From Alphaproteobacteria bacterium (GTDB lineage Bacteria; Pseudomonadota; Alphaproteobacteria; Oceanibaculales; Oceanibaculaceae): DNA of 41,227 nt. This document shows positions 24,625 to 32,237 of the stretch, one piece after another (position 1 is the first letter of the stretch; each line of letters begins with the position of its first letter). The notes beneath the pieces were generated by a model, which was not told where the DNA came from, ran no database searches, and was given only the letters and a program-made list of their open reading frames with translations. The stretch lies in contig JAHJHR010000009.1 in assembly GCA_018823745.1 (NCBI GenBank), forward strand, positions 1-41,227. Reading direction: 5' to 3'. The translations under genes and the position numbers were made by a program.

Positions 24625-26184
24625 CTACCGCGCTCGCCTATCGGTGGCGCACCGTGCTGCAAGCTGGAAACCAATGACAAGCGCCCAGGCGAGGGCAATC
24701 AACGCCGCGAGTGTCCCTTCGCCGAACCGCGCGTAGAGGGTTTGCCGCAGGGCCGGCGGCAGCTCCGCGTCGATGATCCCCGTCTCGCCTGTATCGAGTC
24801 GCGAACGGATGTCGCCCGTCGCGTCGATCACCGCCGAGATGCCTGTATTGGCGGCGCGGATGACGGGCAGCCCTTCCTCGACCGCGCGCATCCGCGCCGA
24901 GGCGAGGTGCTGTTTTGGCCCGATCGAGGTGCCGAACCAGGCGTCATTTGTGGCGTTGAAGATCCAGTCGGGCCGAAACCGCGGCTCGGTTATGTGGCCG
25001 GGGAAGATGATCTCGTAACAGATTGTCGGCCCGACGACCGGGACGCCAGGCAGGCTCAGCGTGCGCGGCCCTGGCCCGGGGGTGAAATCGCCGGGGCTCT
25101 CAACGATCCGTTCGACCGGCAGCCAGTTTGGCAAGGGCATGTATTCGCCGAAGGGCACCAGATGGTGCTTGGCGTATTCCGCGAGAATCTCGCCTCCGCG
25201 ATCGTAGACCTGCACGGCGTTGAAATACCGGGTGCCCGCTTCGGTCTCGACCCGATCCGGTGCGCCGGTCATGAGCAGCGCGCCCTCCGGCAGCGCGGCA
25301 GCGATGCGGGCACGCGCGTCAGCGTCTTCGTCGAGAAAGCCCGGAAAGGCCGTCTCGGGCCAAAGCACCAGGTTGACGGGACCGCCCTTTACTGACAGTC
25401 GAGTGTAGCGGTCCAGCGCCCGTTCCCGCGCGCCTGGGACCCACTTCTCGGCCTGCGGGAAATTGCCTTGCACGACGCGCAGCGAGACGCCCGTCGGCGG
25501 AGGCGCCGCCCCGTTCAGCCGCGCCTCGCCCGCTGCCCACAGCGCCAAGGGAAGGGCCAGTCCAGCGATGCCCGCGAAGTGCCGTGCGTTCCCCTTCGCC
25601 GCCCATGCCGCGGCTGGCAGTGCCCCCGCCAGGACAACGAGAAAGCTCATCCCGTAGCTGCCTGCCCACGCGGCTGGCTGACGCAGCGCGTCGAAATCGG
25701 CGACTGCATACCCGGCAAGGTTCCAGGGAAATCCCGTCAGCATATGGCCACGCAACCATTCCGCGCCCGTCCAGGCGGTCGCCAACAGAAGCGCCGCAGG
25801 CAGGCCCGTCCCGATGTGGCGCGATAGGTGCGCGAAAAGTGCGGTGGCGAGTGCAGGAAAGAGCGCGAGAAAGGCCGAGAGCCCTGCCACCGCCGGTATT
25901 GCGAGCGCACCGAAGCGGTCCGCATCGACGTAGAAGCTCTCGGCGACCCATGGGATACCGAAGCCGAACTGTGCGACCCCGAAGGCCCAACCGACTAGGG
26001 TCGCGCGACCAAGGGAGAGCCCCGGAAGGCAGATGAGCAGCGCCGACCACGCGACGGGCACAAGGACGATCAACGAGAACGGCGGCAGAGCAAGCACCGA
26101 TGCCGCGCCACCGCCGAATGCCACCCCAATTCGTATTGGAAGGCGCGCAAATGCCCGTGTTTGAGATTCGGGAACATCGACCAT
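24625..26184 (-). CDS. lnt: Apolipoprotein N-acyltransferase
   Basis: A 519-residue polytopic inner-membrane enzyme that adds the third acyl chain to lipoproteins. About six N-terminal hydrophobic segments precede a nitrilase-like periplasmic domain. Catalytic residues of the family are recognisable: Glu in LWPETAFPGF, Lys in YAKHHLVPFGEY and Cys in GPTICYEIIFP. Full length and intact. It is the last gene of the minus-strand operon, three bases after lspA. A plasmid- or island-borne lnt is unusual, since the gene is normally a chromosomal single copy; this is probably a second copy dedicated to metal stress. Confidence 0.92.
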   Translation of the reverse strand: MVDVPESQTRAFARLPIRIGVAFGGGAASVLALPPFSLIVLVPVAWSALLICLPGLSLGRATLVGWAFGVAQFGFGIPWVAESFYVDADRFGALAIPAVAGLSAFLALFPALATALFAHLSRHIGTGLPAALLLATAWTGAEWLRGHMLTGFPWNLAGYAVADFDALRQPAAWAGSYGMSFLVVLAGALPAAAWAAKGNARHFAGIAGLALPLALWAAGEARLNGAAPPPTGVSLRVVQGNFPQAEKWVPGARERALDRYTRLSVKGGPVNLVLWPETAFPGFLDEDADARARIAAALPEGALLMTGAPDRVETEAGTRYFNAVQVYDRGGEILAEYAKHHLVPFGEYMPLPNWLPVERIVESPGDFTPGPGPRTLSLPGVPVVGPTICYEIIFPGHITEPRFRPDWIFNATNDAWFGTSIGPKQHLASARMRAVEEGLPVIRAANTGISAVIDATGDIRSRLDTGETGIIDAELPPALRQTLYARFGEGTLAALIALAWALVIGFQLAARCATDRRAR

Positions 26185-26187
26185 TTG

Positions 26188-26670
26188 TCATGACCTTGAC
26201 GGCTCGCATCGCGCTCTCCCTTGCATCGCCAGAAAGAGCACCGCAACGCCACAGAAAATGAAGACATCTGCCAGATTAAAAGCTGGCCAGTGCCATGAAC
26301 CTACGTAAAAATCCAGAAAATCAGTAACTGCGCCATGCCTGAGCCGGTCAATTATATTGCCGAGCGCGCCTCCGACGATGAGTCCACAACCAGCTGCTTC
26401 GACTAGGCTGTCTGTTCTAAGCATTATCGCGACAAGCCAACAGCAAACCCCCAGCGCTAACGCTATCAACAGCCAGGGATCAACACCACCAAGCAACCCG
26501 AAGCTTACGCCGTCGTTACGCAGAAAGACGAGGTTGAAACCAGGAAAAACAGGCACTCCGCCGAAAAGTGTCGCAGCTTGCGTCGTGACGAGTGCCTTAC
26601 TGGCCTGATCAAGAGAAAGCGCAATGCTTCCGCACCCAGCCCCGATCAACGCACTCCGGACGAATTTCAC
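26188..26670 (-). CDS. lspA: Lipoprotein signal peptidase (signal peptidase II)
   Basis: A 160-residue protein with four membrane segments and both catalytic aspartates in family motifs: GGALGNIIDRLRHG and FNLADVFIF. It cleaves lipoprotein signal peptides after lipid attachment. LspA homologues accompany lead and cadmium ATPases on mobile elements (PbrC in pbr operons), which fits the neighbourhood. It lies three bases after the M23 peptidase gene and just before lnt, giving two consecutive steps of lipoprotein maturation in one operon. Confidence 0.93.
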   Translation of the reverse strand: MKFVRSALIGAGCGSIALSLDQASKALVTTQAATLFGGVPVFPGFNLVFLRNDGVSFGLLGGVDPWLLIALALGVCCWLVAIMLRTDSLVEAAGCGLIVGGALGNIIDRLRHGAVTDFLDFYVGSWHWPAFNLADVFIFCGVAVLFLAMQGRARCEPSRS

Positions 26671-26673
26671 GGG

Positions 26674-28041
26674 TCAACTCCTTTCGTGGGGTGTGTGCCC
26701 ATCACCTTGGGTTAACCGGCTTTCGAGCAGGGCGCGAGCCGCGCGCAGTCGAGCTTGCTCAATCCCGTTCTGCGTGTCCGTTTCGGCGACATTGGCGATT
26801 TGATCGTTCGAGAGAGGATTTGTTGGTCGGCCATCGACCAGCACTTCATAGTGGAGATTGGAGCCGGTGGCGGTGCCGGTGGCACCGACATTGCCGATCA
26901 GCCTCCCGGTGTCCACTCGCTGACCCTCGGCTAAACCGTCGGGAACTGCGCTTAGATGTGCGTAGCGGGTCACCGTATCGGATCCATGCGTGATTTCGAC
27001 GATGCGGCCGTACCCATCACGCCAACCGATGTAACCGATCGATCCAGGCGCTGTAGCGTATACGGGGGTGCCCTGTGGGGCAGCGAAATCGACACCGGTA
27101 TGCATCCGGACATTGCCATAGATTGGATGCGTTCGCCGTCCGAAGACCGAGCTTAGCCGCGCACCTTCAACAGGCTGGGCGAACACATGCAAAACCTCGC
27201 CATCGCGGTAGATGGTGGCCCGGCCCGAGCCATCGTCGGGCCAGACGACCTCGTAGAGCTCATCTTCAAGGTCGAGGGCAGCGAAAGCGAGTTGCGGCTG
27301 GCCGATAATGTTCTTGCCAACCCGAGCCTCGCGCCACAGTAGTCGAAGCGTCTCGCCGCCGTTGAGTTCGCGCCGTAAATCCACCGTGTGCCCCAGCATC
27401 TGTGCAAGGTCCACCGCGAAACGAGCCGGAATCCCGGCTGTGTCAAGGGCGGCATAGACCGAGCTCTCGATCCGAACCTCACCGGCGCGCGTCACTGTTT
27501 CGGCCTCAGGCTGGACCACGCGAGTCGCTGTGGTCTCGCCGAAGAACGCCTCGATCGTCACGCCCTCGTCGACCGAGAGCGCAAGGCGCTCCAGCGTGCC
27601 GTCCAATGCAATCGCCACTTCGACCTCGTGGCCGGGACGAAGGCGCCTGAGATCGTATTCCGCTCCAAGTGCCAGCGCCGCCTCGGCGCGGACCGGCGCG
27701 GAAAGCCCGGCTTCGGCCAGGATCGCATCAAGCGTCTCGCCCGGCTCGATCCTGCGAGACAAGATGATTCCGGTTTGCTCGACCTCAGACGAAGCGGTCT
27801 CGACCTTCCGGGGGGTCGACAAACCAGATGCCTGCGATGAGAGAGGAGGCTGCACAACTAACGACTCTGTCCCACCGGGAACGGCGGCCGGCTCCGCAGC
27901 TATTGGCAGGGACTGCTGCGGCAAGGGCGGCGCTCGCAGCATCTCCGGCGGCATGCCTGTCGCGGTTGGCGCAATCGCCGCCACCACAGGCATGCCGCAG
28001 ACGACCATCACTCCGGTTACCCAGTATCTCAACTTCATCAT
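26674..28041 (-). CDS. M23-family (LytM-type) metallopeptidase
   Basis: A 455-residue exported protein with an N-terminal membrane or signal segment (about residues 3-23) and a long central region that includes a LysM/OapA-like part (ILSRRIEPGETLDAILAEAG). The C-terminal M23 domain carries the zinc ligands in RMHTGVDFAAPQGTP and YAHLS. It would cut or regulate cutting of peptidoglycan cross-links. I chose the ATG at 28041, which overlaps the Sco stop (ATGA) and has a GGGAGGGGGG sequence before it. Its presence in a metal-controlled operon suggests envelope remodelling under metal stress. Confidence 0.88.
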   Translation of the reverse strand: MMKLRYWVTGVMVVCGMPVVAAIAPTATGMPPEMLRAPPLPQQSLPIAAEPAAVPGGTESLVVQPPLSSQASGLSTPRKVETASSEVEQTGIILSRRIEPGETLDAILAEAGLSAPVRAEAALALGAEYDLRRLRPGHEVEVAIALDGTLERLALSVDEGVTIEAFFGETTATRVVQPEAETVTRAGEVRIESSVYAALDTAGIPARFAVDLAQMLGHTVDLRRELNGGETLRLLWREARVGKNIIGQPQLAFAALDLEDELYEVVWPDDGSGRATIYRDGEVLHVFAQPVEGARLSSVFGRRTHPIYGNVRMHTGVDFAAPQGTPVYATAPGSIGYIGWRDGYGRIVEITHGSDTVTRYAHLSAVPDGLAEGQRVDTGRLIGNVGATGTATGSNLHYEVLVDGRPTNPLSNDQIANVAETDTQNGIEQARLRAARALLESRLTQGDGHTPHERS

Positions 28042-28661
28042 CCCCCCTCCCATGCGGTTCCCATGGCACGCCGGATCTTCGGGAGCGCAACCTCGCGCGA
28101 CTCGTGATAGTCCACGGTGCTGATGAACCGTCCCTCGGCGTCGAACAGAAATACGGTCGCCGTGTGGTTCATGGTGTAGTTGCCGCCCTCGACCGGCACC
28201 CTTTCATAAGTCACGCGGAAACCTTCGGCCGCGCGGGCGATTTGCTCGGTCGTCCCGGTCCAACCGCGAATCGCTGGATGGAAGTAGGTGACATAGTCAG
28301 CCATCGCCGCGACCGTATCGCGAGCGGGATCGACGGTGATGAGAACGACATCAAGCCCTTCCGCCGCTGGCCCCATGGCCTCGAGCCAGTCCGAAATGTC
28401 GGACAGCGTCGTCGGGCAGACATCGGGACAGAATGTGAAGCCGAAGAACACCATCGAGGGGCGCCCGATCAACGTCTCCGGCCCGACTTCATTGCCTTCA
28501 TGATCGGTGAGACGAAAGTCCATGGCCGAAAGCGCCATTGGTCGGTTTGCGACTGGTGTAGGCGCTCCCGGTCCATCCACCTGCCACCAGCCCACGAAAA
28601 GCGTCAGTACGATTACGCTGATCGCAGCTGCGCCATATCCTACAATTCTGCGCTGCCGCAT
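28038..28661 (-). CDS. Sco1/SenC-family copper chaperone (first copy in operon)
   Basis: A 207-residue membrane-anchored thioredoxin-fold protein. An N-terminal helix (about residues 10-26) is followed by the copper motif CPDVCP (near residue 79) and the conserved His in NYTMNHTATVFLFD. Sco proteins deliver copper to the CuA site of cytochrome oxidase or act as thiol reductases. Its ATG overlaps the TGA of the PCu(A)C gene. The pairing of Sco with PCu(A)C is standard for copper insertion. A second Sco starts the same operon at 30857. Confidence 0.9.
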   Translation of the reverse strand: MRQRRIVGYGAAAISVIVLTLFVGWWQVDGPGAPTPVANRPMALSAMDFRLTDHEGNEVGPETLIGRPSMVFFGFTFCPDVCPTTLSDISDWLEAMGPAAEGLDVVLITVDPARDTVAAMADYVTYFHPAIRGWTGTTEQIARAAEGFRVTYERVPVEGGNYTMNHTATVFLFDAEGRFISTVDYHESREVALPKIRRAMGTAWEGG

Positions 28662-29125
28662 CAGTTCTCCGGCCCGCGCGCCGCGAGGCCAAGGATCGGC
28701 ACATCGACCGTGACCTCGCCGCCACCCGAAAAGACCAGTGTTAGCGGGAAGCTCTCGCCCTCCGTCATCGGCTGTTGCAACTTCATCAACATGACGTGCA
28801 GGCCGCCAGGTTTCAGTTCTATCGTTTCACCTGCAGAGATCACAATTTCACCCGCAGGCGCCATGGAACTCACGCCCTGGTCATTGGTCGTGGTCCGATG
28901 GATTTCGGACATCATGGCGAGATCGGTACGAAGGCCAGTTAATGTCACCTCCACATCATTTTCATTTCGTATAGTCATGTAGGCTGCGCTCGGTCGTGAG
29001 GTGCCTATCGAAGCCCGTGCCCATGCCCCCTCAACCACCACGTCTTTTGGTCCGGCAAATACGGGAAATGACAGTCCAAGCGAAAGTGTCAGGGCGGACA
29101 AAACGACAGCAAAACTAATTTTCAT
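28661..29125 (-). CDS. PCu(A)C-family periplasmic copper chaperone
   Basis: A 154-residue protein with a signal peptide (about residues 1-24). The copper-binding pattern has a His in MMSEIHRT, a Met in GVSSM and the GLHVMLM block. PCu(A)C proteins bind Cu(I) or Cu(II) in the periplasm and load Sco or the oxidase. I chose ATG 29125 because the ten residues before it (RRKKEEKKQ) are not signal-like and AGAAGAG lies upstream. It is 45 bases after the DsbA-like gene. Confidence 0.88.
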   Translation of the reverse strand: MKISFAVVLSALTLSLGLSFPVFAGPKDVVVEGAWARASIGTSRPSAAYMTIRNENDVEVTLTGLRTDLAMMSEIHRTTTNDQGVSSMAPAGEIVISAGETIELKPGGLHVMLMKLQQPMTEGESFPLTLVFSGGGEVTVDVPILGLAARGPEN

Positions 29126-29170
29126 TTGTTTTTTCTCTTCTTTTTTTCTTCTCACAATTACCGGAGATAT

Positions 29171-29830
29171 TTAGCGTTCATTTACTTCGACCTCGGCTGC
29201 GACCAGCGCTCGGAGTTCTTTTTCTCCAAAGGAACTTAGAGGCTTGCCGTTCACGAAGAAGGTGGGCGTTCCCCGGACCCCCATGGCTTCAACGTCCGCG
29301 CGGTCTTGATTCAGAACTGCCATCACGCTGGGCGCCAACATTTGTGCTCGGGCTTTCTCTGCATCAAGACCCGCATTTACGGCGATTTGAAGCAGCAGTT
29401 CTTGAGCTGGCGCACTGTGTGATGCCCAGCGTTGCTGCTGACGCAAAAGCGCTTCCAGCACGGGCTCGAATATGTCTTGCATTCGGGCGGCCTCAAGTAT
29501 TCTGATCGCTTCTTCAGAGGCTTTGCCATGGAATGGCGTGTACCTAATCGCTACACGAACAGCACTGCCGTGCTCAGCCATGATATCCTTTACGATCGGA
29601 TAAAACGCCCGGCAGGCTTCGCACGCTGGATCAAAGAATTCGACGATCGTCACTGGAGCATCTTTGGGACCGAGTATCGGAGAGTAGGAACGCAAAAGCG
29701 CCTCAGCCATTTGCGGAGCGACCGGAGTGGAATTCGCAGTCGGTGCCGGGCGCGACACATACCAGGCGGCTGCGCTGAAGATCGCGACGGTAACGATAAG
29801 AACTATAAGAATAAGAGGCTTTCGGGTCAT
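29171..29830 (-). CDS. DsbA-like thioredoxin-fold oxidoreductase
   Basis: A 219-residue exported protein with an N-terminal membrane segment (about residues 6-24) and the active site FDPACEACRAFYP (CEAC near residue 71). A cis-Pro loop is visible in GVRGTPTFFVNGK. It resembles the BdbD/DsbA family, which forms disulfides in exported proteins. It overlaps the DsbB gene by ATGA, so the two form an oxidase pair. In this context it may protect or re-form thiols attacked by soft metals. Confidence 0.9.
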   Translation of the reverse strand: MTRKPLILIVLIVTVAIFSAAAWYVSRPAPTANSTPVAPQMAEALLRSYSPILGPKDAPVTIVEFFDPACEACRAFYPIVKDIMAEHGSAVRVAIRYTPFHGKASEEAIRILEAARMQDIFEPVLEALLRQQQRWASHSAPAQELLLQIAVNAGLDAEKARAQMLAPSVMAVLNQDRADVEAMGVRGTPTFFVNGKPLSSFGEKELRALVAAEVEVNER

Positions 29831-30255
29831 GTCCTGGAACCTTTGAGGGAGGCCAGAGAGAGGGCCGCGATGAGTCCGAAGGAGAAGAGCGAGAGAAGAG
29901 CGATTGGCACGCCGAGAATCGCCTGTTCGTCACCGGTGCAGGAGGGGCCTGAAGCGGTACAAGGTTGGATCCGTTCTGGAACCAGCCCTGTATAGAGTCC
30001 AAGGTGCCAAAGCGCTATCGCTCCGCCGATCAGGGCAAGCGCCACACCATAACGTCCTGCGGTCCGATCCTGATGCCACAACCCCAGTCCCAGCACGACG
30101 ACCATAGGAAACATGAAAGCGCGCTGGAACCAGCAGAGAACGCAGGGCGTCTGCCCCAGAATCTCGCCGATGAATAGCACCGACAGCGAAGCGATCAAGG
30201 CAATGGCCCAGGCAAGGCCCAGTGCAGCATCCCTATTCATCCGCCCCGTGATCAT
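29827..30255 (-). CDS. DsbB-family disulfide bond formation protein
   Basis: A 142-residue protein with four membrane segments, a first cysteine pair in TPCVLCWFQR and a second pair in QPCTASGPSCTG. This matches DsbB/BdbC proteins, which reoxidise DsbA and pass electrons to quinone. The ATG at 30255 overlaps the Sco stop; a second ATG six codons in (MNRDAAL) is an alternative. It is the second gene of the minus-strand operon. Confidence 0.92.
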   Translation of the reverse strand: MITGRMNRDAALGLAWAIALIASLSVLFIGEILGQTPCVLCWFQRAFMFPMVVVLGLGLWHQDRTAGRYGVALALIGGAIALWHLGLYTGLVPERIQPCTASGPSCTGDEQAILGVPIALLSLFSFGLIAALSLASLKGSRT

Positions 30256-30857
30256 AGAAGCCGTTCCCGCAGATCAGCCGTGATCTGCTCGGCGGGGGTG
30301 CCATAAGGCCAGAATGCCGTGTAGCCGCCTGATGGGTCGAACAGGAAAAGCTGCGAAGAATGGCCCATAGTGTAGCCGTCCGGCGCGTCACTTTGATCGA
30401 TTTTTTCAGAGTAAATTTGAAAGGTATCTGCAGTTCGTGCAACCTGCTCCGCCGTCCCTGTCAAGCCAATGATATCCGCATCGAAACGCGGCACGAAATC
30501 AGCAAGTGCCGATGGCGTATCGCGCTCGGGATCAATCGAGATGAAGAGCGGCTGTACCGCCTGGGCGTCTTCGCCGAGTTGCTCCATGACCGCCGCCACC
30601 TCGGAGAGCGTCGTTGGACAGACGTCCGGGCAATTCACGAAACCGAAAAAAACCAACATCCACCTACCCGCGAAATCCTTCTCGGTGCGGATTGCCCCGT
30701 TATGGTCAGTCAGCTGGAATTCAGCTCGAAAGGCTGGCGCTTCGGAGTTGGCCGCCGGCTCTCTTGCATACTCGCTCCAGATGACAAGCCCTATGCCGAC
30801 CACCGCAGCTAACCCCACTAAACTCCAAAGGATTTTTCGGAGTGACCTGAGATCCAT
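30252..30857 (-). CDS. Sco1/SenC-family protein heading the minus-strand operon
   Basis: A 201-residue Sco protein with an N-terminal anchor (about residues 9-27), the CPDVCP motif near residue 80 and the conserved His in GYTMGHSSQLFLFDP. It is the first gene after the MerR-type operator at 30893-30923. It differs clearly from the Sco proteins at 28038 and 35684, so the window holds three separate Sco genes. It may act as a thiol-disulfide partner of the DsbA/DsbB pair that follows. Confidence 0.9.
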   Translation of the reverse strand: MDLRSLRKILWSLVGLAAVVGIGLVIWSEYAREPAANSEAPAFRAEFQLTDHNGAIRTEKDFAGRWMLVFFGFVNCPDVCPTTLSEVAAVMEQLGEDAQAVQPLFISIDPERDTPSALADFVPRFDADIIGLTGTAEQVARTADTFQIYSEKIDQSDAPDGYTMGHSSQLFLFDPSGGYTAFWPYGTPAEQITADLRERLL

Positions 30858-30892
30858 AAATTTCCTGCAAGTACTTTTCTTGAACCAAACGG

Positions 30893-30923
30893 CGTATACA
30901 TCCTACAGCCACTAGAGGTTCAA
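30893..30923 (-). promoter_or_regulatory. MerR-type operator-promoter of the Sco-Dsb-Lnt operon
   Basis: On the minus strand TTGAAC (30923-30918), a 19-base spacer containing CCTCTAGTGGCTGTAGG, and TATACG (30898-30893). It nearly duplicates the site upstream of the CadA-type ATPase. It lies in the divergent gap between the operon and the MerR regulator, the usual place for autoregulation by this family. Confidence 0.78.
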
Positions 30924-31029
30924 CCTTTTTGTTCTGCGAAATTGCCGCACACCGGTTCACTAACTGCCCAAGCGAGTTGTGACCGGGGCAGATCGAACCT
31001 AAAAAGACTTTATGTTTGGAGGTGAACCC

Positions 31030-31458
31030 ATGTTGACGATCGGCGCGCTGGCGAGGAAGACCGGCACTAAGGTTCAGACGATTCGCTATTACGAGCAGAT
31101 CGGGTTATTGCCCGAACCGGGCCGGACGGAAGGCGGACAACGCCGCTATGGCGATGCCGAGCTGGACCGGCTTTCGTTCATCCGGCATGCGCGCCAGCTC
31201 GGCTTCTCACTTGGGGCGATCCGCGAGCTGCTTGACCTCTCCGACCATCCAAACAAGCCATGTCACGAGGCGGACACTATCGCGCGCCGACAACTCAAAG
31301 AAGTCGAACAGCGGTTAGTCCGACTCGAGGCACTTCGAACTGAACTCGAACGGATGGTACGCGAATGCAGCGGCGGGCGGACGGCAGATTGCCGTGTGCT
31401 TGAAGTTCTGCGCGACCATTCCGAGTGCCTGACCGATCACACTGAGGCGGGGGCATAA
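31030..31458 (+). CDS. MerR-family Zn/Cd/Pb-responsive regulator (CadR/ZntR/PbrR type)
   Basis: A 142-residue MerR-family activator. The helix-turn-helix reads MLTIGALARKTGTKVQTIRYYEQIGLL from residue 1 (quoted here in part: TKVQTIRYYEQIGLL). A dimerisation helix follows, and metal-ligand cysteines sit at C78, C113 and C121 (PCHEAD, RECSGG, DCRVLE). This Cys pattern fits the ZntR/CadR/PbrR branch, not CueR, which has a C-x7-C loop. I chose ATG 31030 because GGAGGTG lies a few bases upstream; the ATG at 31012 would add six non-family residues. It probably activates both MerR-type operators in the window. Confidence 0.9.
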   Translation: MLTIGALARKTGTKVQTIRYYEQIGLLPEPGRTEGGQRRYGDAELDRLSFIRHARQLGFSLGAIRELLDLSDHPNKPCHEADTIARRQLKEVEQRLVRLEALRTELERMVRECSGGRTADCRVLEVLRDHSECLTDHTEAGA

Positions 31459-31755
31459 GATGGCCGCCTGCGACACGCATGAGCCCGTCAAAATGATAGG
31501 ACCGACACCTCCCAACGACTGCTCTTGCGCCCGATGGGACCGATAGAACCAGACACTGACGCTGGTGTTCAGCATACCGTCAGGTGTTGGCCGGGACGAT
31601 CTTTCCTTATCTGATCATGCTCGAGAGACTGAAACTTGCCGCCAAAGCCTTCGACAAAGGCATGACTAGGCTCTCCTACTGCGCCAGCTAATGTCCCAAG
31701 TAGCTGCGACACCTTGGAACTCGACAAGAATTCTGAGGCAGCTTATGTATGATCG
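31459..31755. other. Gap after the MerR gene with a possible short remnant
   Basis: Immediately after the regulator a 28-codon frame (MAACDTHEPVKMIGPTPP, then NDCSCARWDR) has a metal-binding look and could be the surviving N-terminus of a lost ATPase or chaperone gene. The rest shows nothing I recognise. This gap separates the Zn/Cd/Pb module from copper module B. Confidence 0.3.
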
Positions 31756-32097
31756 ATGGTTAAGCTCGCAAGAATATTCGTGTTCGCCTTGCTCGCCGCA
31801 TTTACGGCGAGTTCAGTGGCACACGCGACGAGCGCAACTACCATGTCAATCAAGATGGCGCTGGCCGATGGCGGCACCATGGATATGGCAGATTGTAAGG
31901 GCTGCGGCTCTGGCAATGAAGGCGACGATGGCGGGCTTGACTGTGACATGGTCTGCGTCGCACCGTTTCTAGCCAATCTCAGTCCAGAGGGCAGTTCTCC
32001 GATAGTGACAGGGACATGTCCGTCGTCCTGCGGCTTCTATGACTTGGCCGGACGGACAGGTCCACCCGAGCCCCACCCTCCCCGAACTTTCATCTGA
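31756..32097 (+). CDS. Small secreted Cys-rich protein of copper module B
   Basis: A 113-residue protein with a signal peptide (about residues 1-23, ending SVAHA). The mature part carries cysteine and methionine clusters (MDMADCKGCGSG, CDMVCVAPF, CPSSC) and the tail GPPEPHPPRTFI, a pattern I associate with small uncharacterised proteins of alphaproteobacterial copper operons. It probably binds copper in the periplasm. It heads the plus-strand copper genes. It differs in sequence from the small protein at 4983-5363 but holds the corresponding first position. Confidence 0.7.
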   Translation: MVKLARIFVFALLAAFTASSVAHATSATTMSIKMALADGGTMDMADCKGCGSGNEGDDGGLDCDMVCVAPFLANLSPEGSSPIVTGTCPSSCGFYDLAGRTGPPEPHPPRTFI

Positions 32098-32105
32098 TCT
32101 GACGC

Positions 32106-32166
32106 CGGTCGGGGTACGCTCCGACCGCTGCGCCTTGCTGCGCTTCCCGGCAATTGCGCGGGAAGC
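32106..32166 (+). other. Tandem RNA hairpins between the Cys-rich gene and the oxidase gene
   Basis: Two perfect stems follow each other: CGGTCGG/CCGACCG (32106-32112 with 32121-32127; 7 pairs, 8-base loop) and GCTTCCCG/CGGGAAGC (32142-32149 with 32159-32166; 8 pairs, 9-base loop). Neither has a U-run, so intrinsic termination is unlikely. They could stabilise the upstream mRNA or tune expression of the oxidase. Confidence 0.5.
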
Positions 32167-32237
32167 CGCTGCTTAACGCATGTGCAGACCCAAGTCTGCG
32201 CATCTGAAGCACAGTGGAAATCAGATGAGAGCGAACC

